DNA from: CAVPUA01 sp963828015
GTDB lineage: Bacteria; Actinomycetota; Actinomycetes; Mycobacteriales; Jatrophihabitantaceae
Direction of reading: 5' to 3'
DNA length: 64,000 bases
Assembly (NCBI GenBank): GCA_963828015.1
Contig: CAWHCD010000008.1
Location: forward strand, 62,001 to 126,000
The notes beneath the pieces were generated by a model, which made no database searches, was not told the DNA's origin, and saw nothing but the letters and a program-made list of their open reading frames with translations. Both the position numbers and the translations under genes were made by a program. Positions 54,713-63,623 of the stretch are shown here, piece by piece (the stretch's first letter is position 1; each line of letters starts with the position of its first letter).

Positions 54713-56056
54713 ATGACTGCTGCCGTCCCCGCAAGCTCGGAGCACCCCCAGTTGCGCACCTTCGTGCTGGACACCTCCGTGCTGCTGTCCGATCCCGGAG
54801 CCCTCGGCCGTTTCGCCGAGCACGAGGTCGTACTGCCCCTCATCGTGATCAGCGAGCTGGAGGCCAAACGCCACCACCCCGAGTTGGGCTGGTTTGCCCG
54901 CCAGACCCTGCGCCTGCTCGACGAGTTGCGCATCGAGCACGGCCGGCTGGACGCTCCTGTACCGATCGGCACCGAGGGCGGGACCGTGCACGTCGAACTC
55001 AATCACTCCGATCTGTCGCCCCTGCCGGCCGGTTTCCGGGTCGACAGCAACGACTCACGGATCCTGGCCGTCTGTCTCAACCTGGCCGCCGAAGGACGCG
55101 CGGTCACCCTGGTCAGCAAGGACATGCCGCTGCGGGTCAAGGCCGCCTCGGTGGGCCTGCCGGCCGATGAGTACCGCCTGCACCCGGCGGTCGACCTGGG
55201 CTGGACCGGCATGTCCGAGCTCGACGTCCCGGTCGAGACCGTCGACGCCCTCTACGACGGCGAGGCACTGGAACTGATCGAGCAGCCCGAGTTCGCCAGC
55301 GTGGCCGACCAGCCCTGCCACACCGGGCTGGTGCTGCATTCCGCCCGCGGTTCGGCGCTGGCCCGGATCACCCCCGACAAGCAGGTGACCCTGGTTCGCG
55401 GTGATCGCGAGGCCTTCGGCTTGCGCGGTCGCTCGGCCGAGCAGCGCATCGCGCTCGACCTGCTGCTCGATCCCGAGATCGGCATCGTCTCCCTCGGCGG
55501 GCGCGCTGGCACCGGCAAGTCGGCCCTGGCGCTGTGCGCCGGCCTGGAGGCCGTGCTGGAACGGCGCGCACACAAGCGGGTCGTCGTCTTTCGCCCGCTG
55601 TTCGCGGTCGGCGGCCAGGAGCTGGGCTACCTGCCCGGCAACGAGAACGAGAAGATGGCGCCCTGGGCGCAGGCCGTGTTCGACACCCTCGGCGCGCTGG
55701 TCTCGGCCGACGTCATGGACGAGATCATGGACCGAGGCATGCTCGAGGTGCTGCCGCTCACCCACATCCGCGGCCGCTCGCTGCACGATTCGTTCGTCAT
55801 CGTCGACGAGGCCCAGTCGCTGGAGCGCAACGTGCTGCTCACGGTGCTCTCGCGTATCGGGTCGGGGTCGCGGGTCGTGCTGACGCACGACGTGGCCCAG
55901 CGGGACAACCTGCGGGTCGGGCGCCACGACGGCATCGCCGCGGTGATCGAAGCCCTGCGCGGGCACCCGCTGTTCGCCCACGTCACCCTCTCGCGCTCGG
56001 AGCGTTCGCCGATCGCGGCCTTGGTCACAGAGATGCTGGAGGACCTTCCGCTCTAG
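54713..56056 (+). CDS. phoH2: PIN-domain/PhoH ATPase fusion (PhoH2)
   Basis: Protein of 447 residues joining an N-terminal PIN ribonuclease domain to a PhoH ATPase; the mycobacterial homologue is an ATP-dependent RNA helicase-nuclease. PIN motifs: FVLDTSVLLSDPGAL (about 17-31), ISELEAK and a late acid pair in DSNDSRILAV (about 108-117). PhoH motifs: Walker A LGGRAGTGKSALALC (about 259-273) and Walker B SFVIVDEAQSLERN (about 359-372). ATG 54713 has AGGAG seven bases upstream. The same frame is open back to 54548, where mycobacteria encode the antitoxin-like PhoAT, but I see no protein-like sequence there. Confidence 0.92.
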   Translation: MTAAVPASSEHPQLRTFVLDTSVLLSDPGALGRFAEHEVVLPLIVISELEAKRHHPELGWFARQTLRLLDELRIEHGRLDAPVPIGTEGGTVHVELNHSDLSPLPAGFRVDSNDSRILAVCLNLAAEGRAVTLVSKDMPLRVKAASVGLPADEYRLHPAVDLGWTGMSELDVPVETVDALYDGEALELIEQPEFASVADQPCHTGLVLHSARGSALARITPDKQVTLVRGDREAFGLRGRSAEQRIALDLLLDPEIGIVSLGGRAGTGKSALALCAGLEAVLERRAHKRVVVFRPLFAVGGQELGYLPGNENEKMAPWAQAVFDTLGALVSADVMDEIMDRGMLEVLPLTHIRGRSLHDSFVIVDEAQSLERNVLLTVLSRIGSGSRVVLTHDVAQRDNLRVGRHDGIAAVIEALRGHPLFAHVTLSRSERSPIAALVTEMLEDLPL

Positions 56057-56158
56057 CCGGGGGAGTCGATAGCGTCGGGCCCGATTTGGGCTCGGCGCTA
56101 TCGTGACGCCGAGTTGTTTCGCGATCATCGGGTCGCGTCATCCAGAAGGAGAACGTCG

Positions 56159-56740
56159 ATGAGTTCCGCTGCCCTGCCCACCCGCGGGATCGTGCTGGCC
56201 GATCTGCTGCCCGGAGCGCGGACGCGCGACGTGCTGCTGATCCTGGGCGGGGCGGGCCTGACCGGCATCGCCGCGCAGGCCTCGATCCACATCCCGTCGA
56301 TCACCCCGGTGCCGTTCACCCTGCAGACGGCGGCGGTGCTACTGACCGGGGCGGCGCTGGGCTCGGTACGCGGGCTCACCTCGATGCTGGTCTACCTGCT
56401 GGCCGGGGTCGTCGGCGTGCCGTGGTTCGCCAACCACAACAGCGGCTGGGGCGGCCCGACGTTCGGCTACATCATCGGCTTCGTCGTCGCGGCCGGCATC
56501 GTCGGCGAACTGGCGCGTCGGGGCAACGACCGCGCCATCGTCTCGACCATCGGCCTGTTCGCCCTCGGCGACGCCGTGCTGCTGGCGATCGGCACGCTCT
56601 GGCTGGCCAACGACCTGAACCTGTCGCTGGCGAAGGCCATTAGCCTGGGTGTGACGCCGTTCCTGATCGGCGACGCGATCAAGCTCGGCGTCGCCGCGCT
56701 GCTACTGCCCGCCGCCTGGAAGTTCGCCGGCCGCCGCTAG
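56159..56740 (+). CDS. bioY: biotin transporter BioY (ECF S component)
   Basis: Substrate-binding membrane subunit of an energy-coupling-factor transporter, 193 residues with six hydrophobic segments. The motif IPSITPVPFTLQTAAVLLTGA (parts near 48-68), with PVPFTLQT as the family hallmark, and GGPTFGYIIGF (about 100-110) identify BioY. No BioM/BioN energy module lies nearby, so it may share one or act alone. The start is ATG 56159 with AAGGAG eight bases upstream. The 79-bp inverted-repeat element follows 6 bp after the stop. Confidence 0.92.
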   Translation: MSSAALPTRGIVLADLLPGARTRDVLLILGGAGLTGIAAQASIHIPSITPVPFTLQTAAVLLTGAALGSVRGLTSMLVYLLAGVVGVPWFANHNSGWGGPTFGYIIGFVVAAGIVGELARRGNDRAIVSTIGLFALGDAVLLAIGTLWLANDLNLSLAKAISLGVTPFLIGDAIKLGVAALLLPAAWKFAGRR

Positions 56741-56746
56741 TTGGGG

Positions 56747-56825
56747 GCGCCGAGTGGGCCCCAAATCGCCGAGTGGACGCTCATAGGCGTCCACTCGGCT
56801 GGTTGTGGCCCACTCGGGCCAAAGG
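56747..56825. repeat. 79-bp nested inverted-repeat intergenic element (copy B)
   Basis: In the 112-bp gap between bioY and fumC. The inner stem GCCGAGTGGACGC/GCGTCCACTCGGC is 13 bp and perfect with a 6-base loop; the outer arms CCGAGTGGGCC/GGCCCACTCGG add 11 bp. It is the same element as 26535-26613 and its better-paired copy. Lying between convergent genes it could act as a terminator in both directions. Confidence 0.8.
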
Positions 56826-56852
56826 CGAGAGGGTTAGCCCGAGGCGCGGGGG

Positions 56853-58250
56853 CTAGCCGGCCGGGCGGGTCATCGACAGTACGTCGAGGACCTCGTCCAG
56901 CTTCTCCTCCGACAGCGCCGCCGGCACGTGGCCGCGTTCGATCACGACCTCGCGGATCGTCTTGCGCTCCGCGAGCGCCTGCTTGGCGATCTTGGCCGCC
57001 TCGTCGTAGCCGACGTAGTGGTTGAGCGGGGTAACGATCGAGGGGGAGGACTGCGCGTACTCCAGGCAGCGCTCGACGTTGGCCTCCAGGCCGTCTATGC
57101 ACCGGTCGGCAAACACCGTGCTGACGTTGGCGATCAGCCGGATCGACTCGAGCACGTTGCGGGCGATCACCGGCAGCATGACGTTGAGCTCGAAGTTTCC
57201 GGCGGCGCCCCCGAACACGACCGCCGCGTCATTGCCGATCACCTGGGCCACGACCTGGCAGACCGCCTCGCACAGCACCGGGTTGACCTTGCCGGGCATG
57301 ATCGACGAGCCGGGCTGCAGGTCGGGCAGGAACAGTTCGGTCAGCCCGGTGCGCGGACCCGAGCCCATCCAGCGGATGTCGTTGCTGATCTTGTTCAGGC
57401 CGACCGCGATCGTGCGCAGGGCACCGGACAGCTCGACCAGGCCGTCGCGCGCGCCCTGCGCCTCGAAGTGGTCGCGGGCCTCGGTCAGCGGCAGGCCGGT
57501 CTCGCTCACAAGCAGGGCGATGACCTCGGCGGCAAAGCCGGCCGGGGCGTTGATGCCGGTGCCGACCGCGGTCCCGCCCAGCGGCAGCTCGGCCACGCGC
57601 GGCAGCACCGCCTGCAGCCGTTCGACGCCGTAGCGGACCTGCGCGGCGTAGCCGGCGAACTCCTGGCCCAGGGTCACCGGGGTCGCATCCATCAGGTGGG
57701 TACGGCCGGACTTCACGACGGTGGCGAACTCGCCCGCCTTGCCCTCCAGCGAGGTAGCCAGGTGCTCCAGGGCCGGAATGAGGTCGACGACGACGGCCTT
57801 GGTGGCCGCGACGTGGATGGCCGAGGGGAACTGGTCGTTGGAGGACAGCGGGTCGTTGACGTCGTCGTTGGGGTGCACCGAGGTGCCCAGCCGCTCGGCC
57901 GCCAGGGAGGCCAGCACCTCGTTGGTGTTCATGTTCGAGGACGTGCCCGAGCCGGTCTGGAACACGTCGATCGGGAACTCGCGGTCCCAGTCGCCGGCTG
58001 CGACCTCGAGGGCCGCGGCGGCGATCGCCTCGGCCTTGACCGGGTCGAGCAAGCCGCGCTCGGCCCGAACGCGGGCGCCGGCGCCCTTGATCAGGGCCAG
58101 CCCGGCGATCAGCTCCCGCTCGATCGGCTGCCCCGAAATGGGGAAGTTCTCCACCGCGCGCTGCGTCTGGGCCCGCCATTTGGCGTTCAACGGAACCCGA
58201 ACCTCGCCCATCGAGTCCTTTTCGATGCGGTAGTCCTGCTCGCTGCTCAT
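56853..58250 (-). CDS. fumC: class II fumarate hydratase
   Basis: TCA-cycle enzyme interconverting fumarate and malate, tetrameric, iron-independent. The 465-residue length is typical. TGSGTSSNMNTNEVLA (about 100-115), SGRTHLMDATPV (about 185-196) and the family signature GSSIMPGKVNPV (about 319-330), which carries the catalytic Ser loop, are all present. The start is ATG 58250. It is the last gene of a leftward set glpX, ybjQ-like, fumC, with 94 bp before it, the same order of fumC and glpX as in mycobacteria. Confidence 0.96.
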   Translation of the reverse strand: MSSEQDYRIEKDSMGEVRVPLNAKWRAQTQRAVENFPISGQPIERELIAGLALIKGAGARVRAERGLLDPVKAEAIAAAALEVAAGDWDREFPIDVFQTGSGTSSNMNTNEVLASLAAERLGTSVHPNDDVNDPLSSNDQFPSAIHVAATKAVVVDLIPALEHLATSLEGKAGEFATVVKSGRTHLMDATPVTLGQEFAGYAAQVRYGVERLQAVLPRVAELPLGGTAVGTGINAPAGFAAEVIALLVSETGLPLTEARDHFEAQGARDGLVELSGALRTIAVGLNKISNDIRWMGSGPRTGLTELFLPDLQPGSSIMPGKVNPVLCEAVCQVVAQVIGNDAAVVFGGAAGNFELNVMLPVIARNVLESIRLIANVSTVFADRCIDGLEANVERCLEYAQSSPSIVTPLNHYVGYDEAAKIAKQALAERKTIREVVIERGHVPAALSEEKLDEVLDVLSMTRPAG

Positions 58251-58344
58251 CCGGGCTGTCTCCTCGACGTCGAGTGGTTGCGCCAGTCGAGACTAGGACC
58301 TGACGCTCAGCGCGGCGACAGAACGTGGCCCAGCACGCACCCGA

Positions 58345-58848
58345 TCAGTTCGCGGGGTACTGCGGCGTCGGCTGGGCCGGGTAGCCCGGCTGAGCCGGGG
58401 GATAGCCCGGCTGGGGCGGGTAGGCGACCGGCGGCCCGGCCGGCGGGGGCAGGACCGGGTTGGGCGAGGCCGGTGCGCCGCCCGGCTGGCCGTAGCCCAG
58501 CTGCAGGGCGGTCTGCTTGGCCGCCTCGCTGACCGGGACCGCGACCACGGCGGTGCCGTAGGCACACAGCTCGGTCCAGTTGCCGCCCATCTCGGAGGTG
58601 TCGAAGCGCATCGCGATCACCGCGTTGCCGCCTCGGGCGCGGGCCGAATCCAGCATGCGAGCCATGACCTCGTTGCGGCTGTCGATCAGGTTCTTGGTCA
58701 TCCCCTTCAGCTCGCCGCCGCCGAGGGACTTGAACCCGGCGCCCATATTGGAGAACGCATTACGCGAGCGAACGGTGAGCCCGAAGACCTCTCCGCAGAC
58801 CCGCTGGATCTCCCACCCGGTGATGTCGTTCGTCGTGACCACCAGCAT
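58345..58848 (-). CDS. YbjQ/UPF0145-family heavy-metal-binding-domain protein
   Basis: Protein of 167 residues. The N-terminal two thirds is the YbjQ fold: LVVTTNDITGWEIQRVCGEV (about 2-21), then LIDSRNEVMARMLDSARARGG and NAVIAMRFDTSEMG (about 75-88). The C-terminal third is a Pro/Gly/Tyr-rich low-complexity tail made of QPGYPP-like repeats. Its function is not known; the metal-binding name comes from weak homology. The start is ATG 58848, 18 bp after the glpX stop, so it is co-transcribed with glpX. Confidence 0.85.
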   Translation of the reverse strand: MLVVTTNDITGWEIQRVCGEVFGLTVRSRNAFSNMGAGFKSLGGGELKGMTKNLIDSRNEVMARMLDSARARGGNAVIAMRFDTSEMGGNWTELCAYGTAVVAVPVSEAAKQTALQLGYGQPGGAPASPNPVLPPPAGPPVAYPPQPGYPPAQPGYPAQPTPQYPAN

Positions 58849-58866
58849 GGCTGGTCTCCTCTTGGG

Positions 58867-59898
58867 TCAGTTGCGGTCGAAGTCGACCGCAGAGTATGCC
58901 CGCAACTTACCGAGTTGATGGACCGAGTCCACCATTCGGATGGTTCCGGACTTCGAGCGCATCACGATCGAGGAGGTCTGCACGGAGTCGGCGTAGTAGC
59001 GCACTCCTCGCACCAGGTCGCCGTCGGTGATCCCGGTGGCGCAGAAGAAGATGTTCTGCCCGCTGACCAGGTCCGAGGTCGTCAGCACCCGGTCCAGGTC
59101 GTGCCCGGCGTCGATCGCCTTCTGGCGCTCGTCGTCGTCCTTGGGCCACAGCTTGGCCTGGATCGACCCGCCCATGCAGGCCAGGGCCGCCGCCGCGATG
59201 ATCCCCTCGGGGGTACCGCCGATGCCCAGCAGCAGATCGACCCCGGTGCCGGGGCGAGCCGCGGAGATCGCGCCGGCCACGTCGCCGTCGCTGACGAAGC
59301 GGATCCGGGCGCCGGCTTCGCGGATCTCCTGGACCAGGTGCTGGTGCCGAGGGCGGTCGAGCACGCACACCGTCACGTCCTCGGGGTGGCCTAGCTTGGC
59401 CTTGGCGACCCGGCGGATGTTCTCGGCCACCGGCGCCTCGATGTCGATGACGTGGGCGGCCTCGGGGCCGGTAGCGATCTTGTCCATGTAGAAGACGGCC
59501 GACGGGTCGAACATGCTCCCGCGCTCGGCGACGGCGATCACCGCGACCGCGTTGGGCATGCCCTTGGCCATCAGGGTGGTTCCGTCGATCGGGTCCACGG
59601 CCACGTCACATTCCGGGCCGGTGCCGTCGCCGACCTCCTCGCCGTTGTAGAGCATCGGCGCGTTGTCCTTCTCGCCTTCGCCGATGACGACCGTGCCGCG
59701 CATCGAGACCGTTCCGATCAGCATCCGCATGGCGTCCACGGCGGCGCCGTCTCCGCCGTTCTTGTCGCCCCGGCCGACCCAGCGTCCCGCCGCCATTGCG
59801 GCCGCTTCGGTGACCCGGACGATCTCCATGGCCAGGTTGCGGTCGGGCGCTTCACCCCGAACGGCCAGGGCGGGCGGCATATTGCTGGCGTCGCTCAT
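58867..59898 (-). CDS. glpX: class II fructose-1,6-bisphosphatase GlpX
   Basis: Gluconeogenic phosphatase, 343 residues from ATG 59898 (in-frame starts exist at 59913 and further up to 59973; I chose the one just before the conserved N terminus). Motifs: VGRGDKNGGDGAAVDAMR (about 42-59), IGEGEKDNAPMLYNGE (about 71-86) and VAVDPIDGTTLMAKG (about 98-112), which together bind two Mg ions and substrate, and GIGGTPEGIIAAAAL (about 217-231). In actinobacteria this is commonly the main fructose bisphosphatase. It starts the leftward glpX-ybjQ-fumC set. Confidence 0.95.
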   Translation of the reverse strand: MSDASNMPPALAVRGEAPDRNLAMEIVRVTEAAAMAAGRWVGRGDKNGGDGAAVDAMRMLIGTVSMRGTVVIGEGEKDNAPMLYNGEEVGDGTGPECDVAVDPIDGTTLMAKGMPNAVAVIAVAERGSMFDPSAVFYMDKIATGPEAAHVIDIEAPVAENIRRVAKAKLGHPEDVTVCVLDRPRHQHLVQEIREAGARIRFVSDGDVAGAISAARPGTGVDLLLGIGGTPEGIIAAAALACMGGSIQAKLWPKDDDERQKAIDAGHDLDRVLTTSDLVSGQNIFFCATGITDGDLVRGVRYYADSVQTSSIVMRSKSGTIRMVDSVHQLGKLRAYSAVDFDRN

Positions 59899-59997
59899 CA
59901 GGTAGATCTCCATCTCTGCGCGCTCGGAAACCAGCATTCTCTCAGAGCTTGGTGCACAACAGATGTCGTACAAAAACGAGGCGGTTGACGTAAGGGC

Positions 59998-60207
59998 TTA
60001 CGGCTGCTCGCCCTCTCGGGCGGCGATCGCGTCATCCAGGCGCGTGGAAGCGGCGTCGAGCCAGCGCTGACAGACGTCGGCCAGTGCCTCGCCGCGCTCC
60101 CAGAGTGCCAAGGAGTCCTCGAGGGACTGGCCGCCGGACTCGAGCTGGCGCACGATCTCGGCCAGCTCGATGCGGGCGGCCTCATAAGACGGTTCCGGCT
60201 CGGTCAT
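59998..60207 (-). CDS. xseB: exodeoxyribonuclease VII small subunit
   Basis: Small helical subunit (69 residues) that binds in several copies to XseA and forms the nuclease. The family core is complete: YEAARIELAEIVRQLESGGQ (about 8-27) and SLEDSLALWERGEALADVCQ (about 28-47). Its ATG overlaps the xseA stop (60204-60207, ATGA), so the two subunits are made together. Confidence 0.93.
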   Translation of the reverse strand: MTEPEPSYEAARIELAEIVRQLESGGQSLEDSLALWERGEALADVCQRWLDAASTRLDDAIAAREGEQP

Positions 60208-61403
60208 GGTGCGTGCACCCTACTGGCGGTGAACTGACCGCCGGCTACCCGGACCCGCAGCTCGCCGACAGCCTGCTCGGGCACGCGCACGACCGCGCCG
60301 TCGGGCCGCGTAATCACCGCATAGCCGCGGTCCAGGGTGGCCTGGGGCGACAGGGAGTGCACCCGAGCCCGAAGGTGATCTAGATCGGTGAGGCCGGCCG
60401 TCAGCAGGCTGCGGGTGCGGCGGGTCGCGCGCTCGGCCAGCTGGTCGACCTGCTCGCGGTCACGGACCAATCGAGTACGTACGGTGGCACGCAACCGCTC
60501 GGGCAGCCCGGCCATCAGCTGGGCCTCGGCGTCCAGACGGCGGTGAATGCACTGGCGGTTACGCGCGCGCAGCCCGTCGATCAGGGCCTGCTCAGCGCCC
60601 AGATCAGGCACGATGCGCTTGGCCGCGTCGGTCGGGGTCGAGGCGGCCAGGTCGGCGACCAGGTCGAGCAGCGGGGTGTCGCTCTCGTGCCCGATGGCGC
60701 TGACCACGGGGGTGCGAGCGGTGCTGACGGCGCGGATCAACGTCTCGTTGCTGAACGGCAGCAGGTCCTCGACCCCTCCACCGCCCCTGGCGATCACGAC
60801 GACGTCCACGGTCGGGTCGCGGTCGAGCCGCTCCAAGGCGCCCACGATCTCGTTGACCGCCGCCGGGCCTTGGACGGCCACGTTCTCGATCACGAATCGG
60901 GCACCCGGCAGCCGGCGGCGCACGTTCTCGACCACGTCGTGTTCGGCCGCACTCGCCCGTCCGGTGATCAGCCCGATCCCGCCGGGCAGGAACGGCAGCC
61001 GCCGCTTGTGCCGGGCATCGAAGACGCCTTCGGCGGCGAGCAGGCGCCGCAGCCGTTCGATGGCGGCCAGCAACTCACCCAGCCCGACCTGCTTGATCTG
61101 GGTGGCCCGAAGACTCAACGTGCCGCGTTCGAGCCAGAAATCCGGCCGGGCCCGCAGGATGACCCGAGAGCCCTCGCCGATCGAATCGTCGAGGATGCCG
61201 CGGGGACAGGTGACCGACAGCGAGATGTTGGCGTCGGTGTCGCGCAGGGTGAGGAACTGGGTCGCCACCCCCGGCCGTCGGCTGAGCTGGGCGATCTGGC
61301 CCTCGATCCAGATCTCGCCCAGGCGGGCGATCCACCGGCCGATCTCCTGGGCGACGACCCGCACCGGCAACGGCTCGTCGGCGGAGTTGTCCAGTCGGGC
61401 CAT
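60204..61403 (-). CDS. xseA: exodeoxyribonuclease VII large subunit
   Basis: Catalytic subunit of exonuclease VII, which trims single-stranded DNA. The 399-residue protein has the N-terminal OB fold (WIEGQIAQLSRRPG near residue 32; FLTLRDTDANISLSVTCPRG near 50) and the catalytic domain with GGIGLITGRASAAEHDVVEN (about 141-160) and VIARGGGGVEDLLPFSNE (about 201-218), including the conserved AIGHESDTPL stretch (about 235-244). A helical C-terminal part follows. Its start ATG overlaps the stop of the upstream gene (TGATG at 61401-61405). Confidence 0.95.
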   Translation of the reverse strand: MARLDNSADEPLPVRVVAQEIGRWIARLGEIWIEGQIAQLSRRPGVATQFLTLRDTDANISLSVTCPRGILDDSIGEGSRVILRARPDFWLERGTLSLRATQIKQVGLGELLAAIERLRRLLAAEGVFDARHKRRLPFLPGGIGLITGRASAAEHDVVENVRRRLPGARFVIENVAVQGPAAVNEIVGALERLDRDPTVDVVVIARGGGGVEDLLPFSNETLIRAVSTARTPVVSAIGHESDTPLLDLVADLAASTPTDAAKRIVPDLGAEQALIDGLRARNRQCIHRRLDAEAQLMAGLPERLRATVRTRLVRDREQVDQLAERATRRTRSLLTAGLTDLDHLRARVHSLSPQATLDRGYAVITRPDGAVVRVPEQAVGELRVRVAGGQFTASRVHAP

Positions 61404-61861
61404 CAGCTCTCGGCGTCGCCAGGTTCCTCGTCGACCGTGTCGAACGCCGACGGGGCCTTCTTGCGCGGGGCCTTGATCGGCTTCACGACGTTGTCGACGG
61501 CCTCATGTAGACGCTCGACCGCATCGGGCTCCTCGATGTCGTCGACGCGGTCCAGGCTGTCGGCGTCGCCCGGATCCGGCTCGCCATCGGGCTCGGTCGC
61601 CGGGTCGGTCGGTTCGGCATCGTCGTCGAACTTGGCCCATTCCGGGGGCTCCTCGGGGGCGCCGCGCAGCGAGCCGATGAACTCGTCACCCTTGAGGACG
61701 AGGGCGGCGTAACGCTGCTGGGCCTGCAGGGCCAGCTGCAGGGCGCTGCTCACCGCCAGCACCGGTAGTTCGAGGGCGCGCTCGGGGAAATCGCGCCCGT
61801 CTTCGACAGCGGTGACGACGACGCCGATGGCCGCGCGGAGGGGTCCAGGCAGTGGAGACAT
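61403..61861 (-). CDS. lipid-droplet-associated-type protein upstream of xseA
   Basis: Protein of 152 residues starting ATG 61861. The first half resembles the actinobacterial family named lipid droplet-associated protein in mycobacteria: LRAAIGVVVTAVEDGRDFPE, LPVLAVSSALQLALQAQQRY and AALVLKGDEFIGSLRG. The second half is acidic and Pro-rich (EPDGEPDPGDADSLDRVDD) and ends basic (KAPRKKAPS). Binding to lipid bodies is known only for mycobacterial members; here it is inferred. A long open frame back to 62797 is the shadow of ispH and was not used. Confidence 0.78.
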   Translation of the reverse strand: MSPLPGPLRAAIGVVVTAVEDGRDFPERALELPVLAVSSALQLALQAQQRYAALVLKGDEFIGSLRGAPEEPPEWAKFDDDAEPTDPATEPDGEPDPGDADSLDRVDDIEEPDAVERLHEAVDNVVKPIKAPRKKAPSAFDTVDEEPGDAES

Positions 61862-61903
61862 GGGACTAGCCTGCCTCATCGAGGCAGTCCGTACCATCGG
61901 GGT

Positions 61904-62866
61904 ATGCCCGATCCTGCCAAGCGCGTGCTGTTGGCCATGCCCCGTGGCTACTGCGCGGGTGTTGATCGCGCCGTGCAGACCGTCGAACAGGCGCTCGACC
62001 TCTACGGCGCACCGGTCTACGTCCGCAAGCAGATCGTGCACAACCTGCATGTCGTACAGACGCTGCAGGCCCGGGGAGCGATCTTCGTCGAGGAGACCGA
62101 CGAGGTGCCGGTGGGCGCGACGGTGGTCTTCTCTGCCCACGGCGTCGCCCCGCAGGTACACGAGGAGGCGGCCGCGCGCGGGCTGCGCACGATCGACGCG
62201 ACCTGCCCGCTGGTGACCAAAGTGCATCAGGAGGCGCGGCGTTTTGCCGCCGAGGACATGGACATTCTGCTGATCGGGCACGAGGGGCACGAGGAGGTCG
62301 TCGGTACGAGTGGCGAGGCCCCGGCGCACGTGCGACTGGTCGACGGGGTGCGCGGGGCCGCCGAGGTGCAGGTTCGCGACCCGTCTCGGGTGGTGTGGCT
62401 CTCGCAGACCACGCTGTCCGTCGATGAGACGCTCGAGACGGTCGACGCGCTGAGGGAGCGGTTCCCGCTGTTGAGCTCCCCGCCGTCGGATGACATCTGC
62501 TACGCGACCCAGAACCGCCAGGGGGCGGTGAAGGCGATCGCCCCGGACGTCGAGCTGTTCCTGATCGTCGGCTCGGCCAACTCCTCGAACTCGGTCCGCA
62601 TGGTCGAGGTCGCGCTGGCCGCCGGCGCGCGTTCGGCCTACCTGGTCGAGAATGTCGCCGCCGTCGAGGAGTCCTGGCTGGACGGCGTGAGCTCGGTCGG
62701 GCTGTCCTCCGGCGCATCGGTGCCCGAGATCCTGGTGACCGAGGTCGCCCGCTGGCTGGCCGAGCGGGGTTACGGCGAGCCGGTCGAGGTGCACCACACC
62801 GAGGAGCGGCTGACGTTCGCGTTGCCGCAGGAGTTACGTCGGGATCTCCGCGCGACCCGACCGTAG
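61904..62866 (+). CDS. ispH: 4-hydroxy-3-methylbut-2-enyl diphosphate reductase
   Basis: Last enzyme of the MEP pathway, making IPP and DMAPP by a [4Fe-4S]-dependent reduction; it supplies the substrates for the prenyl synthase in the same window. The 320-residue protein has the three cluster Cys in PRGYCAGVDRAV (Cys near 17), DATCPLVTKVHQEA (near 98) and DDICYATQNRQGAV (near 197). The substrate-binding residues in HGVAPQVHEEA, SANSSNSVRMVEV and SSGASVPEILV are present. Divergent from the xseA gene set with 42 bp between. Contains one TTA codon near its end (62834-62836). Confidence 0.97.
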   Translation: MPDPAKRVLLAMPRGYCAGVDRAVQTVEQALDLYGAPVYVRKQIVHNLHVVQTLQARGAIFVEETDEVPVGATVVFSAHGVAPQVHEEAAARGLRTIDATCPLVTKVHQEARRFAAEDMDILLIGHEGHEEVVGTSGEAPAHVRLVDGVRGAAEVQVRDPSRVVWLSQTTLSVDETLETVDALRERFPLLSSPPSDDICYATQNRQGAVKAIAPDVELFLIVGSANSSNSVRMVEVALAAGARSAYLVENVAAVEESWLDGVSSVGLSSGASVPEILVTEVARWLAERGYGEPVEVHHTEERLTFALPQELRRDLRATRP

Positions 62867-62884
62867 AGCCGCGACCCGACCGTA
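62851..62884 (+). repeat. 15-bp direct repeat across the ispH stop codon
   Basis: CGCGACCCGACCGTA occurs at 62851-62865 and again at 62870-62884, a period of 19 bp. The first copy encodes the last codons of ispH and part of the stop codon. It looks like a small local duplication; no function is suggested. Confidence 0.75.
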
Positions 62885-62895
62885 AGGACGCAGTC

Positions 62896-63462
62896 CTAGC
62901 GGCCGATGACCAATCGGATGCCGGCCACGATCAGGACGGCCGCGGTGGCTCCGGCGATGGCCGGGAAGCCGTAGACGAGCCAGTTCTCGGCCGCCGCAAT
63001 CAGCAAGGCGTGCCGGTTGGTGGCCCCGTGCAGGTGCAGGTACAGGTCGGCGGCCGAGGCGAAGGCGAAGACGATCGGCGGGGCGATGACGATCGGGAAC
63101 ATGCCGCGGCGCTTCACGATCAGGATCGCCACGGCGGAGCCGACGACGAGGCCGACGTTGAAGCCGCCCTTGAGCGAAGAACCACCGAGCGAGTCGACGA
63201 ACGCCCCCAGGCCGGCGATCGCCAGCAGAACCAGCAACGCGGCCCAACTGGGTAGCCCCTGCTCACGGCGGTCGGCGCGCGCTGCGGTCCGGGTGGCCCG
63301 GACACCGCCGGCGGCGGGAGCGGCGTTGGGCGCCGGCACACCGGGCGGATACGTGATGACGGGCGGCCGCTCGGGTGCGGCGGCCCGGTTGGCGACGTCG
63401 ATGTGGGTGGTACTGGTCCACCCGTCCTCGGAGCCGTAACCATGCGGCACGGCTTGCACCAC
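62896..63462 (-). CDS. DUF6542-type membrane protein
   Basis: Protein of 188 residues with a Pro/Ala-rich cytoplasmic N terminus (about 30-60), then four hydrophobic segments beginning GLPSWAALLVLLAIAGLGAF (about 69-88). The segment DSLGGSSLKGGFNVGLVVGS and KRRGMFPIVIAPPIVFAFA between helices match the DUF6542 pattern I associate with this position beside ispH. Function unknown. The start at 63462 is GTG with no strong ribosome binding site. The 161-bp gap 63463-63623 to the next gene shows nothing I can name. Confidence 0.72.
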   Translation of the reverse strand: MVQAVPHGYGSEDGWTSTTHIDVANRAAAPERPPVITYPPGVPAPNAAPAAGGVRATRTAARADRREQGLPSWAALLVLLAIAGLGAFVDSLGGSSLKGGFNVGLVVGSAVAILIVKRRGMFPIVIAPPIVFAFASAADLYLHLHGATNRHALLIAAAENWLVYGFPAIAGATAAVLIVAGIRLVIGR

Positions 63463-63623
63463 GGGTTGCTCCTCTCGCTGCCCAGCGGATCGGGTCCGTG
63501 AGCGCGTACTTCGACGGGCGCGATCGCGGCGACTGGACCTTCACGCTACCGGCCGAGACTGAGCGTCTGCTGTTACGAATCGCAGATCCGGCGGTTTCGC
63601 CCGAACGTGGGCGGGTAGGGCAG

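Noticed and set aside
61862..62797. N-terminal extension of the lipid-droplet-type protein
   Set aside because: It is the antisense shadow of ispH; the family sequence begins at ATG 61861.
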